This document shows, piece by piece, positions 1-8,106 of a stretch of DNA of 64,000 nucleotides. Position numbers and translations under genes: made by a program. Positions within the stretch are counted from its first letter, which is position 1, and each line of letters starts with the position of its first letter. Location: contig NZ_KB849998.1 in the NCBI RefSeq assembly GCF_000369405.1, positions 1 through 64,000 of the forward strand, in the 5' to 3' direction. The notes below the pieces were generated by a model that saw only the letters and a list, made by a program, of their open reading frames with translations, was not told the origin of the DNA and searched no databases. Source of the DNA: Acinetobacter sp. ANC 3929 (lineage in GTDB: Bacteria > Pseudomonadota > Gammaproteobacteria > Pseudomonadales > Moraxellaceae).

Positions 1-129
1 TCGAGAAATTCTTACCATTCAATCAATGAAATATTTTCGATTGATCAACCAGTAAAAATCCACACAAGTTGTTCTTCTATTCTCTTAATGATCTTCTCGA
101 TGATTCGTCATCATCAAGCTAGGTCGGCT

Positions 130-157
130 ATATTACTCTAAATTTCTTTAAAGTCAA
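130..157 (-). promoter_or_regulatory. Leftward promoter candidate P2 (rRNA-leader-like)
   Basis: On the minus strand a TTGACT -35 box (152-157) lies 16 bases from a TAATAT -10 box (130-135). No CDS follows before the window edge. The roughly 130-base transcribed leader and the second promoter upstream fit a stable-RNA operon, probably rrn, beginning left of base 1. That identity is inference from layout and general resemblance; no rRNA gene is present in the window. Confidence 0.45.
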
Positions 158-268
158 CAGGTAATTTAGATATTTTTAAAACTTATTCTCAAACCCAAAA
201 ATTTAACCCTTAAGCCAAATCCTTGTTTCTCAACAAGTTTTTATCTGCATCACCGCCGATGGATGTGC

Positions 269-296
269 ATTCTACAGCATTTCACATCAGACACAA
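269..296 (-). promoter_or_regulatory. Leftward promoter candidate P1 with AT-rich upstream tract
   Basis: The minus strand reads TTGTGT (291-296), 16 bases, then TAGAAT (269-274). A/T runs at about 301-330 sit where an UP element would be. It lies about 139 bases upstream of P2 in the same direction, giving the tandem P1/P2 layout typical of rRNA operons. The -35 match is only moderate. The rest of 1-491 contains no credible gene; 300-491 must hold the mlaA promoter. Confidence 0.4.
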
Positions 297-491
297 CCCC
301 ATTTTTTAATCTTTTTACTTGAGTGAACATTTTTAAACCAAATTCACAATTTTTCTTATATTTTTCGACCGAATTTGTTTTAATAATAAGAGAAGAACTA
401 AACTGTATGTCTTATCTTTATGTCTAGCGTTCAGTGACGCACTCATTTTAATGGTTGTATTATTTCGCTCTCACAGCGATTAAGGACTTAT

Positions 492-1382
492 ATGCATTAC
501 TCCAATTTTATCTTGCTTGGGTTGTTAACTGCTGGAGCATGTTCATCAGTATTCGCACAAGAGGCCCCTGCCAGTGATTCAGCCAATCGAGCGAATGCTG
601 TAGCAACTCAAGTCACTGCTGAACAAAAGACATCAACCATTCAAGCAATTAAAGATTTAAAACATCTCACCAAAAACGATTTAAAAGTAAATGCCAATGC
701 AGCGCAACCAGATTCAGTGAAAGATCCATTACAACCCCTGAATCGACAAATTTATGCATTCAACGACATGTTAGACCGTAACCTATTAAAGCCAGTTGCG
801 ATTCAATATGTTGCCAAAGTGCCAGAACCGGTACGTAGTCCATATCGCCAGTTTCGTAAAAACTTAGGTGAGCCATGGAATGCAGTAAATCAGTTAATTC
901 AAGGCCGACCTTCACGCGCTGCAAAAAGTTTAGGTCGTTTCACCCTGAATACCTTAACAACTTTAGGTTTTGCTGATCCCGCACGTCGTTTAGGTTTAAC
1001 CACTGAAGAAGAAAGCTTTGGTGTAACACTCGGCTATTATGGTGTTCCATCTGGCCCTTACGTCATGTTGCCATTTTTTGGGCCGAGTACTTTCCGTGAT
1101 GGCTTTGGTTTGGCAGCAGATAGTTTCGGTCGCCCACAAAAATACTTATTAGAAGATCAAGATGGGATTTACTGGTCTACTAATGTATTGCAAGCCATTG
1201 ATGCGCGCTCTCAGATCCTTGATATTGAAGAAAGCTTAAAAGGCGATAAATATTCAATGATTCGCGATTTTTATTTGCAACGTAAATCCTTCCAAATTGC
1301 AGAGAAACGCGGTGATACGAATGATGTATCTTTCATTGGTGATGCGGATGACGTTGACGATGCTTCTTCTGACGATAAATGA
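492..1382 (+). CDS. mlaA: MlaA/VacJ family outer-membrane phospholipid-transport protein
   Basis: MlaA is the outer-membrane component of the Mla pathway, which removes misplaced phospholipids from the outer leaflet and passes them to periplasmic MlaC. The 296-residue product has an N-terminal export signal with Cys17 after Ala-Gly-Ala, a weak lipobox; cleavage after VFA (residue 22) is an alternative. The family block begins at DPLQPLNRQIYAFND (78-92) and continues through the GVPSGPY and PFFGPST segments (185-200). The C-terminus is strongly acidic. The start is supported by AAGGA eight bases upstream. The mlaFEDCB genes are not here; mlaA commonly stands apart from them. An inverted repeat follows at 1413-1444. 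Confidence 0.93.
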   Translation: MHYSNFILLGLLTAGACSSVFAQEAPASDSANRANAVATQVTAEQKTSTIQAIKDLKHLTKNDLKVNANAAQPDSVKDPLQPLNRQIYAFNDMLDRNLLKPVAIQYVAKVPEPVRSPYRQFRKNLGEPWNAVNQLIQGRPSRAAKSLGRFTLNTLTTLGFADPARRLGLTTEEESFGVTLGYYGVPSGPYVMLPFFGPSTFRDGFGLAADSFGRPQKYLLEDQDGIYWSTNVLQAIDARSQILDIEESLKGDKYSMIRDFYLQRKSFQIAEKRGDTNDVSFIGDADDVDDASSDDK

Positions 1383-1412
1383 TTAAGCTAAAATAATGTT
1401 TTACAAACTAAT

Positions 1413-1444
1413 GTATTGCCAGAGAATTTAAACTCTGGCAATAC
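1413..1444. repeat. Perfect 12-bp stem hairpin between mlaA and gigA
   Basis: GTATTGCCAGAG (1413-1424) pairs perfectly with CTCTGGCAATAC (1433-1444) around an 8-base AT loop. No T-run follows on either strand, so it is not a canonical intrinsic terminator. It could end or stabilise mlaA mRNA, or be a DNA-binding site in front of gigA. Confidence 0.7.
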
Positions 1445-1512
1445 TATGTATAAGGTCATGTTTCATCTATGATGAATTTTAAGTGATCATACAAAGGATT
1501 GACTATTCATCT

Positions 1513-2481
1513 ATGTATTTCATACAACCCACGCGTTCCGTACCTTGTTTAGATCAAGCTTTAACTGAGTTACCGAGTTTGCAGATCATTCAAATTGATG
1601 ATTTGGATTTGTATGATCAAACCATCATTGCGATTGCTGATGTACAAGACTTTTTAAAGTATCAGTGGAAACTTCCAACAATTGTGCTTGCATTTGAAGA
1701 TGAGGGTACAGCGTTAGCGCAAGCATGGGAACAAGGTGCATTAGCAGGTTGGATTTGGGATAGTTTGCCAAAAAATCCGATTCATTCTTTGTTTAAAATA
1801 GATGCTCAATACAAACGTAATCAAGATAGTCGAGATTTACCCTCTGCTGCCGAATTGCAAAAACGTCTTTTGCCAAACCCAATTGAATTACCAAACTATC
1901 AGTTTGAATCCCTTTTTCAGCCGTCCGCTTACTTGTCTGGCGATTGGTATGATTATTGGCGCTTAAATGATGAAGAGGTTTTGTTTTATCTTGCAGATGT
2001 ATCGGGACATGGTGTCACCAGTAGCTTATTGACATCTTGGATGGCAGCCTTTCATGGTCGCTCAAAAACACCAAGCCAATTGATTCAAAAGCTTAATGCG
2101 ATGTTGGTCCAAGAGAATATTGAAAAACACATTACCATGGTTGCTGGCATCTTAAACTTAGTTACCCATGAAGTGCGTTGGTCAAGTGCAGGACATTACC
2201 CTCCCCCTATTATTTTTGAACCGAATCAACCGCCCCAGATATTAACCACAAGTAGCTTCCCACTGGGCTTGACTGAGGAGCTTGAAGTCGAAGAACATCA
2301 TTGTAAATTAAGTCGCCATGCACGGTTTATTTTATGTTCAGATGGTGCCTTGGAGCCCTTCGATGGCGGCCTCAATGATCAGTTCAATCAATTGGTCGAA
2401 CATCTTAAAAATGACTCATTCAAAGCCCCTGAACATGTAGCTGATGACATTGCAATCTTAAGCATATGTCGAATGAATTAA
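1513..2481 (+). CDS. gigA: PP2C/SpoIIE-type protein phosphatase with degenerate receiver (GigA-like)
   Basis: This is an RsbU-like serine/threonine phosphatase expected to dephosphorylate the anti-anti-sigma protein encoded next door. The first ~90 residues resemble a receiver domain without a clear phospho-acceptor triad. The PPM/SpoIIE domain shows the metal-binding motifs GDWYD (143-147), ADVSGHG (161-167), SDGALE (276-281) and ADDIA (310-314), so catalysis looks intact. In A. baumannii GigA/GigB are reported regulators of stress tolerance, antibiotic resistance and virulence (recalled). The ATG at 1513 is chosen because AGGA lies upstream (1495-1498), although the spacing of 14 is long; an in-frame GTG at 1483 would add ten residues and has no ribosome-binding site. 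Confidence 0.85.
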   Translation: MYFIQPTRSVPCLDQALTELPSLQIIQIDDLDLYDQTIIAIADVQDFLKYQWKLPTIVLAFEDEGTALAQAWEQGALAGWIWDSLPKNPIHSLFKIDAQYKRNQDSRDLPSAAELQKRLLPNPIELPNYQFESLFQPSAYLSGDWYDYWRLNDEEVLFYLADVSGHGVTSSLLTSWMAAFHGRSKTPSQLIQKLNAMLVQENIEKHITMVAGILNLVTHEVRWSSAGHYPPPIIFEPNQPPQILTTSSFPLGLTEELEVEEHHCKLSRHARFILCSDGALEPFDGGLNDQFNQLVEHLKNDSFKAPEHVADDIAILSICRMN

Positions 2482-2583
2482 CATTAAATTCAATATCTTA
2501 ATTAAATCTCACCTCTCAACCACTTGTGTCTACAATATCACTATGGGATAATTTGATATCCTTTCTCTGAAAATGGCATTTAT

Positions 2584-3105
2584 ATGTCAACAGGTCATGT
2601 TGAATATGCAAGTTTGAACGGAACGCATATTTTCAAGCTTATTGGCGAAGTGCGTGCTCACTCTTGTATAAGTCTAGACAAACTACTCAATCGAATTGAA
2701 CAACAGCAGAATGTTGTTGGCGCAATCGTTGATTTAACTGAAACCACGTTTATTGACAGTACTGTTTTAGGCATACTGGCAAAACTAGGTTTAAAGCTTA
2801 AGCAAGTTCATCACATACAAGCTGTTATGCTCTCGACAAATCCAGACATTACGACCTTGGCCAATAGCATGGGGCTCGGACAAGTGTTTGTGATTTTAAA
2901 CTACTGTGGCGATCCAAGTGTATGTACTTTGGAGCTTACAGAAGAGCAAGTGACGCATAGCGCAATGCTCAACACTGTGCTCGACGCACACAAAACACTG
3001 ATGCACTTGAACGAAAACAACCAAAATATGTTTGAACCACTGGTTAAGCAATTGCAAAAAGAGCAAGAATGCTTAAATCTCGACGTACAAAAACAAAATG
3101 CTTGA
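2584..3105 (+). CDS. gigB: STAS-domain anti-anti-sigma factor (GigB-like)
   Basis: The 173-residue protein starts with a STAS domain (about 1-105). FIDST contains the expected phospho-acceptor Ser59 after Asp58. The C-terminal ~65 residues are an extension beyond the usual STAS length. It is the likely substrate of the phosphatase encoded about 100 bases upstream. In A. baumannii GigB was reported to act through the nitrogen phosphotransferase protein NPr (recalled); an NPr gene occurs in this window at 42650-42919. No dedicated anti-sigma kinase or sigma factor gene is adjacent, so the upstream kinase must be elsewhere. Confidence 0.85.
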   Translation: MSTGHVEYASLNGTHIFKLIGEVRAHSCISLDKLLNRIEQQQNVVGAIVDLTETTFIDSTVLGILAKLGLKLKQVHHIQAVMLSTNPDITTLANSMGLGQVFVILNYCGDPSVCTLELTEEQVTHSAMLNTVLDAHKTLMHLNENNQNMFEPLVKQLQKEQECLNLDVQKQNA

Positions 3106-3133
3106 TCGTTAAACTCAGTATCGTGATCTCCCT

Positions 3134-3958
3134 ATGACCTTACTTTCTGTTGCACAGATGAATTCTCAAAATGACATTGAAGCAAACTTCGATGTCATCG
3201 AATCATTACTTCAACAAAGTAAGAGTCAAGGTGCTGAGCTGATCGTTTTTCCTGAGAATTTTGTTTGCTTTGCTGCAGGTAAGCAGCGTGAAACCGCAGC
3301 ACAATTCGAAGTCATTCAAGCGCGTTTAGAACAATTGGCACACCGTTATCAAATCTGGATTGTTGCAGGTACACTCCCATGCCCTTTCCGTCCAGATGGC
3401 TCAATCATTCAAGATGGCCGTGTTCGCACTGTCAGCTTATGTATTAGTCCTGAAGGGACTGAAGCACGTTATGACAAAATTCATTTGTTTGATGTTCAAG
3501 TCGGTGATGCTGTAGGCGGTTATCAAGAATCTAAATTCTTTGAGCCTGGCGATCAAGTGGTGGTTGCAAAAACACCTTTTGGCAATATCGGCCTGATGGT
3601 TTGCTATGACTTACGCTTCCCTGAACTTGCCTTAAGATTACGTCAAAAAGGTGCAGATCTTCTAACAGCTCCTGCGGCCTTTACTTACACCACTGGTCAG
3701 CTTCACTGGCAATTGTTACTACAAGCACGCGCCATGGACAGCCAATGTTATGTCTTAGGTGCCGCACAGCAAGGCTGGCACGGCGAACAGCGTCAAACCT
3801 GGGGACATGCAGGTATTACTGATAGCCGTGGACAACTGCTGCAAAGTATCGATACAGATGGACACGGTTTAATTAGCACAGAATTTGACCTAGAAGCACA
3901 AAACAAGCTTCGTCTTGCGATGCCGCTAATGCAGCATCGTAAAATTATCGCCTATTAA
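3134..3958 (+). CDS. Carbon-nitrogen hydrolase, Nit1/deaminated-glutathione-amidase type
   Basis: This nitrilase-superfamily amidase has the complete Glu-Lys-Cys triad: Glu41 in VFPENF, Lys115 in YDKIHLFD and Cys157 in VCYDLRFPE. Length (274) and the YDLRFPEL block match the Nit1 branch, whose members hydrolyse deaminated glutathione, a metabolite-repair reaction; that substrate is inferred from family membership. It begins 28 bases after gigB and could be co-transcribed. The alternative is a general omega-amidase. Confidence 0.85.
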   Translation: MTLLSVAQMNSQNDIEANFDVIESLLQQSKSQGAELIVFPENFVCFAAGKQRETAAQFEVIQARLEQLAHRYQIWIVAGTLPCPFRPDGSIIQDGRVRTVSLCISPEGTEARYDKIHLFDVQVGDAVGGYQESKFFEPGDQVVVAKTPFGNIGLMVCYDLRFPELALRLRQKGADLLTAPAAFTYTTGQLHWQLLLQARAMDSQCYVLGAAQQGWHGEQRQTWGHAGITDSRGQLLQSIDTDGHGLISTEFDLEAQNKLRLAMPLMQHRKIIAY

Positions 3959-4168
3959 TCTCCACTTTATCCTTAGAACAATTAAAGGTTCTACTGTACA
4001 AAATACAAACACCCAAGATCAATCTGACTGTAATGATCAACTTTTATAAATGTCTAATATATAGAATCATGATTTAATACAAATTATTGATCATAGTAGA
4101 ACAAAGTCAGCTAACTTTGGGCTATGCATGATGTAACATCATCCGTTAATTCTTATTAAGTTTTATAC

Positions 4169-4531
4169 ATGTTTAGATTTATTGTTATTTTCTTTTTTTT
4201 GGGGACAGCTGCACAACTTCACGCAACATCAGTGGATGTAGATGGTGATGAATCCACTCAATCATCTCGCGTTTTGTCTACGCCGCAAAACTTATCGCTC
4301 AATGCTTTCGGACAATGGATCATCGGCTGGGGAACGGGTGCTGAAGGTGCAAGGCAGAGACTAGACAATATCCAACGTGAAGATGTTGCCGTGATTAAGC
4401 AAAAAGGCACAACCCTAGAAATGATTAAAGCGTGGCAGCAACATTTTGAACTTGAAGCACAAAATAATCTCAGCAATCCTACCGCACGCTATCGGGCAAG
4501 ATTAATGAAAAAAATTGCTGAGCTTTGGTAA
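4169..4531 (+). CDS. Small secreted protein of unknown function
   Basis: The 120-residue product has a clear Sec signal peptide (hydrophobic 3-16) with a plausible cleavage site after LHA (residue 19). The ~100-residue mature part is soluble, with an acidic start and a charged helical C-terminal half (about 65-118) rich in Gln, Glu, Lys and Arg. There are no Cys residues and no motif I recognise. It stands alone and is followed by its own terminator. No strong Shine-Dalgarno is visible before the ATG. The coding call rests on the signal peptide, an open frame of fitting codon use and the terminator. Confidence 0.7.
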   Translation: MFRFIVIFFFLGTAAQLHATSVDVDGDESTQSSRVLSTPQNLSLNAFGQWIIGWGTGAEGARQRLDNIQREDVAVIKQKGTTLEMIKAWQQHFELEAQNNLSNPTARYRARLMKKIAELW

Positions 4532-4554
4532 TTTCCAATTTAAGTTATCTATAG

Positions 4555-4586
4555 AAAGCATAGGTTTTTGTAACTTATGCTTTTTT
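4555..4586 (+). terminator. Intrinsic terminator after the small secreted protein
   Basis: AAAGCATA pairs with TATGCTTT, extended inward by GTT/AAC, and is followed by a run of T. Confidence 0.75.
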
Positions 4587-4669
4587 CATTTGAATTGATG
4601 CGTAAACTGTTTAGGTAATCGATCAGAGCAAGATATACTGATCCTATTCAATTACCATTTGAGGACGGC

Positions 4670-5107
4670 ATGGGCGAAGAACATCCGCAACTGTTATTAG
4701 ATAATCAGTTATGTTTTCTGATTTATTCGACCAATCTTGCCTTGAATCAAGTTTACCGTCAATTACTTGCGCCACTTGGCCTGACCTATCCACAATATCT
4801 CGTGATGTTAGTGTTATGGGAAAAAGATCAGCTGACGGTTTCAGACATCGGTGAACGGTTATTTCTAGAGTCATCTACACTCACGCCATTACTTAAAAAG
4901 CTTGAAGTAGCAAGCCTAATTACTCGCAAACGCTCAAGTAAAGATGAACGACAAGTGATTATTACTCTGACCGCACAAGGCCAAGCTTTACAATTACAAG
5001 CCACTGATATTCCAAATCAATTGGCTCAAGCTGCATCGTGCTCAGCGACGACATTATTGGCATTAAAAGATCAGCTTTCCGAACTCCGTAGCAACCTAAA
5101 CAAATAA
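4670..5107 (+). CDS. ohrR: MarR-family peroxide-sensing repressor OhrR
   Basis: The 145-residue winged-helix protein has the N-terminal reactive cysteine of the OhrR subfamily (Cys15 in DNQLCFLIYS), the TYPQYLVML helix, and the recognition/wing region SSTLTPLLKKLE followed by RKRSSKDERQV. Oxidation of the cysteine by organic hydroperoxides releases the DNA. The target is indicated by ohr 87 bases downstream on the same strand. GAGGA precedes the ATG. The repressor probably controls both its own promoter and that of ohr. Confidence 0.92.
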   Translation: MGEEHPQLLLDNQLCFLIYSTNLALNQVYRQLLAPLGLTYPQYLVMLVLWEKDQLTVSDIGERLFLESSTLTPLLKKLEVASLITRKRSSKDERQVIITLTAQGQALQLQATDIPNQLAQAASCSATTLLALKDQLSELRSNLNK

Positions 5108-5131
5108 GCTTAAAATTTACACAACAACAAC

Positions 5132-5159
5132 TTGTATTTTTATTTATATCGTGTACGAT
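5132..5159 (+). promoter_or_regulatory. Candidate ohr promoter with OhrR-like operator
   Basis: TTGTAT (5132-5137) is 16 bases from TACGAT (5154-5159). The inverted repeat ATCGT-GT-ACGAT (5148-5159) overlaps the -10 box, where a repressor would block transcription. Assignment to OhrR is inference from the adjacent gene; the sequence is not the well-known Bacillus OhrR box. Confidence 0.4.
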
Positions 5160-5194
5160 TTAATTGCGTTCAATAATATTTAGGAATAATAATC

Positions 5195-5629
5195 ATGTCT
5201 CTAGAACAAGTGGTTTATCGTGCTAAAGCAAAAGCAACTGGCGGTCGTGATGGTCGTGCAACGTCTTCTGACGGTGTTTTAGATGTTCAGTTAGGTGTAC
5301 CAAAAGAAATGGGCGGTGCTGGCGGTGCAGTGACCAACCCAGAACAACTGTTTGCAGCGGGTTATTCCGCATGTTTCTTAGGTGCAATGAAGTTTGTTGC
5401 AAACCGCGATAAATTCAAGATTACGAAAGATGCCTATGTTGAAGGTGAAGTCGGTATTGGTCCGATTCCGAATGGCTTTGGTATCGAAGTAACCCTGAAT
5501 GTTTATTTAGTTGGAATGGAACAAGCGGAAGCAGAACAATTGGTTGCTGCTGCACATATTGTGTGTCCTTATTCAAATGCGACGCGTAACAATATCGATG
5601 TGACTTTCAATATCGTGACCACTGCATAA
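5195..5629 (+). CDS. ohr: Organic hydroperoxide resistance peroxidase Ohr
   Basis: Ohr is a thiol peroxidase of the OsmC superfamily that reduces organic and fatty-acid hydroperoxides, recycled by lipoylated enzymes. The 144-residue product has both redox cysteines in their usual settings: Cys60 in GYSACFLGA and Cys124 in [11 protein letters not shown]. The [10 protein letters not shown] segment is typical. The start is fixed by TTTAGGAATAATAATC. ohrR lies immediately upstream, and a two-way terminator shared with gspE follows. Confidence 0.96.
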   Translation: MSLEQVVYRAKAKATGGRDGRATSSDGVLDVQLGVPKEMGGAGGAVTNPEQLFAAGYSACFLGAMKFVANRDKFKITKDAYVEGEVGIGPIPNGFGIEVTLNVYLVGMEQAEAEQLVAAAHIVCPYSNATRNNIDVTFNIVTTA

Positions 5630-5640
5630 TCCTCTCGCTC

Positions 5641-5678
5641 AAAAAAAACAGCATGGTTTGACCATGCTGTTTTTTATT
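5641..5678. terminator. Bidirectional terminator between ohr and gspE
   Basis: The stem ACAGCATGGT-TTG-ACCATGCTGT (5648-5670) is flanked by an A-run on the left and a T-run on the right, so it can end transcripts from both convergent genes. Confidence 0.88.
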
Positions 5679-5691
5679 TAAAGATAAAAGC

Positions 5692-7182
5692 TTACTCTTC
5701 TGCAGCTTCATTGGTCACACGAAGCACTTCTTCCAATGTGGTTTTTCCAGCTAAGACCTTCAATAGACCATCATCACGAATCGACGCTGCGTAACGACGC
5801 GCATGATTTTCCAACTCAAATTCAGCCGCATTCCCATGAATCAAACGGCGCATCGACTCATCCACTGGCACGATTTCATAAATTGCCGTACGTCCACTAA
5901 AACCGACGTGTGAACATTTTTCACAACCATGTGGTTGCGGCAATTCTATATATTCATCTACTTTTAAATGTTGAAAGACTTGACGCTCAAAGTCGTCAGC
6001 TTTACGCCAAGTCACACAATGCGGACATAAGGTACGAACTAGACGCTGCGCAATCACACCAATCAAGGAGCTCGCCAATAAGAAAGGCTCTATTCCCATA
6101 TCCTTTAATCGCGTTACCGCCCCAATCGCGGTATTGGTGTGCAGTGTGGAAAGTACCAAGTGACCCGTCAAAGAGGCTTGTACTGCAATTTCCGCAGTTT
6201 CTAAGTCACGAATCTCACCCACCATCACCACATCTGGGTCTTGACGCAACATTGCTTTTAATGCACGTGCAAAGGTCATATCCACTTTGGTATTTACTTG
6301 AGTTTGCCCAATCCCCTCCAATTGATACTCAATCGGATCTTCGGCAGTCAAAATATTACGGGTATGGTCATTCAGATCAGACAATGCGGCATACAAGGTG
6401 GTAGTTTTACCCGAACCTGTTGGGCCTGTCACCAAGATAATGCCATGTGGTCGATGGACCAATTGCGTCAAACGATCATAGTCATTTTGCATTAAACCGA
6501 GATGTGTCATGTTTAAACGGCCAGCTTGCTTATCCAGCAAACGCATGACCACGCGCTCACCATGCGAAGAGGGTAAGGTCGAGACACGCACATCAACTTC
6601 ACGCCCCGCAAGACGTAATGAAATACGACCATCTTGTGGTACACGCTTTTCAGCAATATCCAGTCTCGCCATGACCTTGATACGCGATACCAGCAACGGC
6701 GCAAGCTCACGACGTGGCTGTACAATTTCACGCAACTGCCCGTCGACACGTAATCGTACAGAAAGCTTTTTCTCAAAAGCTTCAATATGAATATCGGAGG
6801 CACTGACACGAATCGCTTCAGACAACAAGGCATTGATTAAACGAACAATCGGTGCATCATCTTCCTGATCCATCAAATCTTCAGCTTCAGGTACCTGATC
6901 CGCCAAACTCAATAAATCTGGATGATCTTCCAAGCCTGCCGCAACTTGTTGCGACTCGCCTGTATCCCCTGCATAGCTAGAACTGAGTAAGGCATGAAAC
7001 TCTTGATCGGTACACAATTGATCGTGAGCAGATTTCCCCAGAATTCGACGAGCTTCCTGCAAAGCAATACGCGCGGTGTCCTTGCGTCGTACAATAAAAA
7101 TTTGATCACCTTCATAGCGCAATAAAACGCCATGTCGTTTCGCAAAACTATAAGGAATTTGTATTTGTTTAAGTATTTGCAT
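5692..7182 (-). CDS. gspE: Type II secretion ATPase GspE
   Basis: GspE is the cytoplasmic hexameric ATPase that powers the type II secretion pseudopilus. Taking the ATG at 7182 gives 496 residues, the usual family length; the frame stays open upstream but that extension is not GspE-like. Visible features are the SDIHIE segment, Walker A GPTGSGKT (253-260), the Asp box, Walker B DVVMVGEIRD (317-326), the His box around STLHTNTA, and a zinc-binding C4 site (CPHC at 386-389, CEKC at 420-423). The tetracysteine separates it from PilT and favours GspE over PilB. No other gsp gene is nearby; the scattered arrangement is consistent with my recollection of Acinetobacter. Confidence 0.9.
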   Translation of the reverse strand: MQILKQIQIPYSFAKRHGVLLRYEGDQIFIVRRKDTARIALQEARRILGKSAHDQLCTDQEFHALLSSSYAGDTGESQQVAAGLEDHPDLLSLADQVPEAEDLMDQEDDAPIVRLINALLSEAIRVSASDIHIEAFEKKLSVRLRVDGQLREIVQPRRELAPLLVSRIKVMARLDIAEKRVPQDGRISLRLAGREVDVRVSTLPSSHGERVVMRLLDKQAGRLNMTHLGLMQNDYDRLTQLVHRPHGIILVTGPTGSGKTTTLYAALSDLNDHTRNILTAEDPIEYQLEGIGQTQVNTKVDMTFARALKAMLRQDPDVVMVGEIRDLETAEIAVQASLTGHLVLSTLHTNTAIGAVTRLKDMGIEPFLLASSLIGVIAQRLVRTLCPHCVTWRKADDFERQVFQHLKVDEYIELPQPHGCEKCSHVGFSGRTAIYEIVPVDESMRRLIHGNAAEFELENHARRYAASIRDDGLLKVLAGKTTLEEVLRVTNEAAEE

Positions 7183-7275
7183 CACACAAATAATGATAAG
7201 AGAAAGTATTGAGTGTACTCTAAGCAGATTACAGCGTGAAGTCTGTTTAGCATACTCACACAGGAATTTTGCATC

Positions 7276-8097
7276 TTGTCTCAAAATAATCAATTTGAAG
7301 TACCGCCTTCCAATACTTTGAAATGGTGGGGTGAACAACAATTCGAACTTCAACAGGCCAAAGCTTGGCAATTCGGTTCATTGCTCTTTCGTCTGACCCG
7401 CGGCATCAAAGAATGGCGTTTGGAATATCATCGTCCTCAGTTTCAGTATGACTACGAACAACAGTGGCGAATATTGAACGATATTGAATTTGCCATGCCA
7501 CCTCCAGCAAAAATTGAACGCTACATGTTTCATAAAACCAATAGTACGTTTCATTTAATGCCGCGTCTGGCTGATCGTTCAGTGGTGATTCGTCCTGTGG
7601 ATCCGATTTATATTCCAGCGGGTCAGCGCGGCACTTTATATATCAGTACTCCCTTGTGGATTGCAGGTCTGGTGGACGGCCTTTCTGAACCTCTATTTGA
7701 TATTCCTGTGATTCAACCGAAAGACACTTGGTTTGGCAAAGACCCACAAAATGGTGAAATCTGCTACGCCACCTCTGTGGATGGTCGTATCGATTTAAAT
7801 CTGCTTAAACCGCGTGCTTTCCGTGCGGTGACCCCAATTGAGTTTCACAACACCAGTCATCATCAATTGCGCTTTGATCGTATGAATGTACCTGTACCTG
7901 CCCTACCATTATTTTATAGTGAAAGTACAGGACGCTTATGGACCTCGCAAATTAAGGTCTATTATGAAGGTACTGATCATCCAGCGCGAATTCGTATTGA
8001 AAATAAAACCCCGACCCAAGCGGGTGAAGTCACCTATGTGCATCCCCCTCGTGCACCAGGTAGTACTTTATTCAATATGTTTGATTCATTTTTTTAA
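7276..8097 (+). CDS. DUF432-like conserved protein paired with MscS
   Basis: The 273-residue soluble protein has no signal peptide or membrane segment and is rich in aromatic and beta-forming residues. The start is a TTG at 7276, supported by AGGA ten bases upstream; no ATG lies in a comparable place. I associate it with DUF432, a family found beside mechanosensitive channel genes, but this is recall rather than a search. It ends 9 bases before the mscS-type gene, so the two are almost certainly one transcription unit and may work together at the membrane. Confidence 0.7.
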   Translation: MSQNNQFEVPPSNTLKWWGEQQFELQQAKAWQFGSLLFRLTRGIKEWRLEYHRPQFQYDYEQQWRILNDIEFAMPPPAKIERYMFHKTNSTFHLMPRLADRSVVIRPVDPIYIPAGQRGTLYISTPLWIAGLVDGLSEPLFDIPVIQPKDTWFGKDPQNGEICYATSVDGRIDLNLLKPRAFRAVTPIEFHNTSHHQLRFDRMNVPVPALPLFYSESTGRLWTSQIKVYYEGTDHPARIRIENKTPTQAGEVTYVHPPRAPGSTLFNMFDSFF

Positions 8098-8106
8098 GGG
8101 GTTGCG

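Noticed and set aside
5910-6404. 164-codon plus-strand open frame inside gspE
   Set aside because: It is fully antisense to the conserved GspE core, has no domain features and no independent ribosome-binding context.
7183-7371. N-terminal 63-codon extension of gspE
   Set aside because: It overlaps the promoter region and start of the divergent gene at 7276 and is not GspE-like; the ATG at 7182 fits the family.
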